From an uncultured Lachnospiraceae bacterium (lineage in GTDB: Bacteria > Bacillota > Clostridia > Lachnospirales > Lachnospiraceae), in the NCBI GenBank assembly GCA_946630825.1, contig CAMOZG010000006.1, positions 1 through 32,239 on the forward strand: DNA of 32,239 nt, given 5' to 3'. Made by a program: the position numbers and the translations under genes. Position 1 is the first letter of the stretch; each line of letters starts with the position of its first letter. The notes below the pieces were generated by a model. It saw nothing but the letters and a program-made list of their open reading frames with translations, ran no database searches and was not told where the DNA came from. Below, piece after piece: positions 28,275 to 32,239 of the stretch.

Positions 28275-28305
28275 AAAACGTATGGCTTATGGTCTTATAC
28301 GTTTT
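28275..28305. repeat. Perfect inverted repeat AAAACGTAT-(13 nt)-ATACGTTTT in the intergenic region
   Basis: Arms at 28275-28283 and 28297-28305, between helicase and carboxyltransferase genes. Confidence 0.8.
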
Positions 28306-28355
28306 AGATACAATGTTTTCTTTTTATAGTAATATAAAGTTTAAATGGAGGGAAA

Positions 28356-29750
28356 ATGATGAGTAGTGGAAACGAAGGCTTGGCTGTTGCAAGGCTTTCA
28401 TCCTTACTGGATGAAAACAGCTTTGTGGAGCTTTCTTCCGGCGTAACTTCCAGAAGCACTGATTTTAATCAGGATCCCAAGGAAGCCCCCGGAGACGGTG
28501 TTGTTACTGGATATGGTCTTATCGACGAGCGACTGGTATTTGTGTACAGTCAGGATCCCGGAGTCCTTTCCGGTACCATAGGTGAGATGCATGCCAGAAA
28601 GATCAAGGATGTCTATGACAAAGCCATGAAGATGAGGGCGCCTATTATCGGTCTCATTGATTGCGGCGGTGTCAGACTTACGGAATCCTTTGACAGTACG
28701 GAAAGCATTGGACAGATAATCGAAGCTTCTGTGGAGGCTTGCGGAGTAGTGCCCCAGATCACGGCTGTTATGGGTCGCTGCGGCGGAGGACTTGCTGTCC
28801 TTAATTCCATGTCCGATTTTTCGTTTATGAAGGATGGTGCAGAGCTTTTTGTAAACTCTCCTGATGCCATACCGGGAAATAATTCAGAAAAGAATGATAC
28901 CTCAAAGGCAGAGTTTCAGTATAAAGCCGGAAATGTGGACATGATCGGATCCGAGGATGAGATATTAGAGGGTATCCGTGATCTCATATCAGTCCTTCCT
29001 TCTTCCGGCGGAGACGGCGGCTTTGTGGATGATTTTACTGATGATCTAAACAGAGCCTCAGAGGGTCTGGAGACAAAGCGTGACAAGGTAAGCGAGATCG
29101 CAGCCGAGCTTTCCGACGACCATCTGTTTATTGAGACCAAGGGTGGCTTTGCTCCGGGAATGGTGACCGGATTCATCCGCCTTATGGGAGCCACCGTGGG
29201 AGTTATCGGTAATGAGACCTATGAAAATGAGGATGTTCTGACTGCTTTGGGCTGTGCAAAGGCTGCTGATTTCGTCAGATTTTTGGATGCCTTTGACATT
29301 CCTCTTTTATCCCTTACCAATGTGGCAGGATACAAAGCCTGTGTATTCAATGAAGAAAGACTGCCCCGGGCTCTTGCCAAAATGGTGTCGGCAATAGCTG
29401 AGGCGGACATTCCAAAGATCAACCTGATCACCCGTCAGGCAGGCGGCACTGCATATCTTATGATGAACTCCAAGGCTATTGGAGCAGATCTGACCTATGC
29501 ATTTTCTGATGCTGATGTATCTGTTATGGATCCTGCTTTGGCAGCTTCAATTATTGCAGGTGATTCCGGTGATGTGGCAGCCTGCCGTGAAGAATACGCC
29601 ACGTCACAGTCAGGCCTTGACAATGCACTTCGCAGGGGCATGATAGACCGTGTGGTGGATTTTGCAGATGCCAGAAAGTATCTGATCGCAGGATTTGATA
29701 TGCTTTTTGAAAAGGACATGTACATCTACAAAAAGCATGGTACAAAGTAG
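28356..29750 (+). CDS. Acyl-CoA carboxyltransferase-type subunit of a biotin-dependent decarboxylase
   Basis: Crotonase-like carboxyltransferase features: GDGVVTGYGLIDERLVFVYSQDPGVLSGTIGEMHARKIKDVYDKA, APIIGLIDCGGVRL, TAVMGRCGGGLAVL, MVTGFIRLMGATVGVIGN; linked to OadG/BCCP/OadB genes. Confidence 0.88.
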   Translation: MMSSGNEGLAVARLSSLLDENSFVELSSGVTSRSTDFNQDPKEAPGDGVVTGYGLIDERLVFVYSQDPGVLSGTIGEMHARKIKDVYDKAMKMRAPIIGLIDCGGVRLTESFDSTESIGQIIEASVEACGVVPQITAVMGRCGGGLAVLNSMSDFSFMKDGAELFVNSPDAIPGNNSEKNDTSKAEFQYKAGNVDMIGSEDEILEGIRDLISVLPSSGGDGGFVDDFTDDLNRASEGLETKRDKVSEIAAELSDDHLFIETKGGFAPGMVTGFIRLMGATVGVIGNETYENEDVLTALGCAKAADFVRFLDAFDIPLLSLTNVAGYKACVFNEERLPRALAKMVSAIAEADIPKINLITRQAGGTAYLMMNSKAIGADLTYAFSDADVSVMDPALAASIIAGDSGDVAACREEYATSQSGLDNALRRGMIDRVVDFADARKYLIAGFDMLFEKDMYIYKKHGTK

Positions 29751-29761
29751 AGGGGGCGCAT

Positions 29762-30502
29762 ATGAAAAAGAAACTTATATTTTTCACCTGCTGTGTCCTT
29801 TGTATGTTTTTGCTGGTGGCGTGCAGTGGGAAGACTGCCGAGCCGGAAATGTATGGAAATATGACTGCCGGGGATCTCGAGCAGCAGGCCATGGGATTTG
29901 CGGATGAACTGACCTCCATGAGCCCCTCGGATGTGATGCAGGCACAGCTTTACTATTCCATGTATGGAACCCAGGAGGAGAATGGCGAACTTTTTGCCGG
30001 ACTTTTGGATGACTGGACAGAGGTTATTACCACCTGCGGTGATTTTAAGGATTACGGAGAGTTTTCCGTAGAAAAGAGCGGTAAGACAGTTACAGCGAAG
30101 CTGCCCCTTAATTTTACCAAGAGAAATGCAGAGCTGGTATTTGTATACAATGCCTTTGATATGGAGCTTACTTCCATCAATGCAAATCTGATCTACTCCA
30201 CAGGAGAGATCATGAAAAAGGCAGGACTTAATACGGTAATGGGTATCGGAACCGTATTTGTTATACTGATACTTATTTCCCTGCTGATAAGCTGCTTTAA
30301 GATCATTCCAAAGATCCAGGAGAGCATGGCTAAAAAGGATGAGGTCATAGAGGCCTCTCCCGAAAACTTAGAGCAGATAAGAGCCGAGGAATCCCGGGAC
30401 GAGGATGACGGCGAGCTTATAGCGGTGATAGCTGCAGCCATAGCTGCAAGCACAGGTGCATCTACAGATTCATTTGTAGTAAGGTCAATTCGCAGGATAT
30501 AA
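29762..30502 (+). CDS. OadG-like gamma subunit with lipobox and added extracytoplasmic domain
   Basis: C-terminal TVMGIGTVFVILILISLLISCFKIIPKI ... DDGELIAVIAAAIAAST...FVVRSIRRI matches OadG style; N-terminus MKKKLIFFTCCVLCMFLLVACSGK has a lipobox. Confidence 0.82.
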   Translation: MKKKLIFFTCCVLCMFLLVACSGKTAEPEMYGNMTAGDLEQQAMGFADELTSMSPSDVMQAQLYYSMYGTQEENGELFAGLLDDWTEVITTCGDFKDYGEFSVEKSGKTVTAKLPLNFTKRNAELVFVYNAFDMELTSINANLIYSTGEIMKKAGLNTVMGIGTVFVILILISLLISCFKIIPKIQESMAKKDEVIEASPENLEQIRAEESRDEDDGELIAVIAAAIAASTGASTDSFVVRSIRRI

Positions 30503-30532
30503 TCGAAGATTAATTATAAGGAAGGAGTTATT

Positions 30533-30895
30533 ATGAAAAACTATACCATAACAGTAAACGGAACAGCTTATGATGTTACGGTGGAGGAAAAGGGCGGATC
30601 ATCCGCATCAAGCGCACCTGCTCCCGCAGCCAAGGCTGCTCCCAAAAGGGCAGCTGCTCAAAGCGGTGGTGCCGGAGCTGTAAAGATAGAAGCCGGTGCA
30701 GCAGGTAAGGTATTTAAGATCTCAGCCTCTGTTGGATCCAGTGTTAAAAAGGGCGATCCCATAGTAGTGCTTGAGGTTATGAAGATGGAGACTCCTGTAG
30801 TGGCTCCCGTAGACGGAGTAGTCAAGAGCATTGATGTGGTTGAAGGTACTTCCATTGAGTCAGGAGCACTTCTTGCAACAATGGATGAAGCATAA
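30533..30895 (+). CDS. Biotin carboxyl carrier protein/subunit
   Basis: Ala/Pro-rich linker then biotinyl motif VLEVMKMETPVVAPVDGVV. Confidence 0.95.
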   Translation: MKNYTITVNGTAYDVTVEEKGGSSASSAPAPAAKAAPKRAAAQSGGAGAVKIEAGAAGKVFKISASVGSSVKKGDPIVVLEVMKMETPVVAPVDGVVKSIDVVEGTSIESGALLATMDEA

Positions 30896-30915
30896 TTTTT
30901 GAGGAGGAGCAATTT

Positions 30916-32064
30916 ATGAGTTATGTTGCGGAGACAATGGGAAATCTCCTCCATCAGACAGCATTTTTTAATCTGACTGTGGGCAACTACATCATGATCC
31001 TTGTGGCGTGTGTATTTTTATATCTTGCTATCAGAAAGGGTTATGAGCCATTGCTTTTGGTTCCCATTGCATTTGGTATGCTATTAGTAAATATTTATCC
31101 TGATATCATGGCTTCCCCTGAGGAGACCAGCAACGGAGTGGGAGGACTTTTGTATTATTTCTTCTCTTTGGATGAATGGTCCATACTTCCGTCTCTTATT
31201 TTCCTGGGAGTCGGCGCCATGACGGACTTTGGTCCCCTTATAGCCAATCCCATAAGCTTCCTTCTGGGTGCGGCAGCCCAGATAGGTATATTTACAGCCT
31301 ATCTTTTAGCTATCTTACTTGGATTTAATGATGAGGCTGCAGCGGCAGTATCCATCATTGGAGGAGCAGACGGTCCCACCTCCATCTTTTTGGCAGGTAA
31401 GCTGGGACAGAGTCAGCTTATGGGTCCCATAGCAGTGGCGGCATATTCCTATATGTCACTGGTGCCCATAATACAGCCTCCTATCATGAAGCTTTTTACC
31501 ACGAAAAAAGAGCGGGCTATCAAGATGGATAATCTGCGTACAGTATCAAAGCTGGAGCGCATACTTTTCCCCATTATCGTTACCATTGTAGTCTGCCTGC
31601 TTCTGCCCACCACGGCACCCTTGGTTGGTATGCTTATGCTGGGAAATCTTTTCCGTGAATCGGGAGTGGTAAGACAGCTTACAGATACGGCAAGTAATGC
31701 ACTTATGTATATAGTGGTCATTTTGCTTGGAACTTCCGTTGGTGCATCAACCAGCGCAGAGGCTTTCCTTAACTGGACCACCATTAAGATCGTTGCCCTC
31801 GGACTTGTGGCATTTGCCTTTGGTACGGCTGGTGGTGTGCTTTTCGGCAAGCTGCTTTGCCATCTGACCCACGGTAAGATCAATCCTCTTATCGGGTCTG
31901 CGGGAGTGTCTGCAGTTCCCATGGCAGCCCGTGTGTCCCAAAAGGTTGGAGCCGAAGAGGATCCCACCAACTTCCTGCTTATGCACGCCATGGGACCCAA
32001 TGTTGCCGGCGTAATAGGAACCGCCGTAGCCGCCGGTATGTTTATGGCAATGTTCGGAGTATGA
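30916..32064 (+). CDS. Sodium ion-translocating decarboxylase beta subunit (OadB/GcdB/MmdB family)
   Basis: Highly hydrophobic; FLGVGAMTDFGPLIANP, IIGGADGPTSIFLAGKL, GLIGSAGVSAVPMAARVSQKVG-like region (PLIGSAGVSAVPMAARVSQ), LMHAMGPNVAGVIGTAVAAG. Confidence 0.95.
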   Translation: MSYVAETMGNLLHQTAFFNLTVGNYIMILVACVFLYLAIRKGYEPLLLVPIAFGMLLVNIYPDIMASPEETSNGVGGLLYYFFSLDEWSILPSLIFLGVGAMTDFGPLIANPISFLLGAAAQIGIFTAYLLAILLGFNDEAAAAVSIIGGADGPTSIFLAGKLGQSQLMGPIAVAAYSYMSLVPIIQPPIMKLFTTKKERAIKMDNLRTVSKLERILFPIIVTIVVCLLLPTTAPLVGMLMLGNLFRESGVVRQLTDTASNALMYIVVILLGTSVGASTSAEAFLNWTTIKIVALGLVAFAFGTAGGVLFGKLLCHLTHGKINPLIGSAGVSAVPMAARVSQKVGAEEDPTNFLLMHAMGPNVAGVIGTAVAAGMFMAMFGV

Positions 32065-32079
32065 ATGTTCGGAGTATGA
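32050..32079 (+). repeat. Tandem duplication of 15 bp ATGTTCGGAGTATGA (stop-codon-containing end of the beta-subunit gene)
   Basis: Identical copies at 32050-32064 and 32065-32079. Confidence 0.93.
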
Positions 32080-32238
32080 ATGTTTTCAATGCAGATGCGG
32101 ATGACCAAATTTATTTGGTCGGACGCATATGCATTTGAAAACTTCGCAGCGATGAGGAAGTAGGGCGATAGCCCGGATTCCGAATTGCTGCCGGATTTCG
32201 AGAGCGCGAAGCGCGGAGAAATCCGATTCATACTCCGA
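32069..32238. repeat. Composite intergenic inverted-repeat element (terminal arms TCGGAGTATGAAT / ATTCATACTCCGA plus internal hairpins)
   Basis: Arms at 32069-32081 and 32226-32238. Internal imperfect hairpin 32082-32142 centred on GACCAAAT-TT-ATTTGGTC, plus GGGC-GATA-GCCC (32163-32174) and CGGATTTC...GAAATCCG (32192-32225). Confidence 0.85.
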
Positions 32239-32239
32239 G

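Noticed and set aside
31449-32231. 260-aa minus-strand ORF opposite the OadB-like gene and the terminal repeat
   Set aside because: Antisense to an unambiguous beta-subunit gene, Ser/Pro/Thr-rich shadow composition, runs into repeat sequence.
1-32239. CRISPR arrays, tRNA/rRNA genes, transposases, phage genes
   Set aside because: None recognised on either strand; only hairpin/inverted-repeat elements were seen.

Overview
This 32.2 kb window looks like a Lachnospiraceae-type Firmicutes chromosome (inferred from protein style only). Every supported gene lies on the + strand. Gene order: tpiA, degV, purA, a small two-TM protein, a four-gene multi-component phosphorelay block, a SEC-C protein, thrS, a CapA-like protein, gpmI, purC, purB, a tightly coupled four-gene block of uncharacterised proteins, gltX, a compact UvrD/PcrA-like helicase, and a Na+-pump biotin-dependent decarboxylase cluster (carboxyltransferase, OadG-like, biotin carrier, OadB-like). 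The strongest candidates for something undescribed are: (1) the four-gene block at 18323-25172, made of a giant solenoid-like protein, a degenerate Hsp70/actin-fold-like protein, a TPR-like protein and a two-TM coiled-coil protein; (2) a hybrid histidine kinase fused in frame to a complete DegV (fatty-acid-binding) domain, inside a phosphorelay with no recognisable DNA-binding or enzymatic output; (3) a recurrent arrangement in which an inverted repeat starts on the stop codon of a gene, with a complex example at the window end; (4) a hairpin that would sequester the SD and start of the helicase gene; (5) an OadG-like subunit with a lipobox and an extra extracytoplasmic domain. No rRNA, tRNA, CRISPR array, transposase or phage gene was seen. 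Assignments come from reading translated motifs without database searches.
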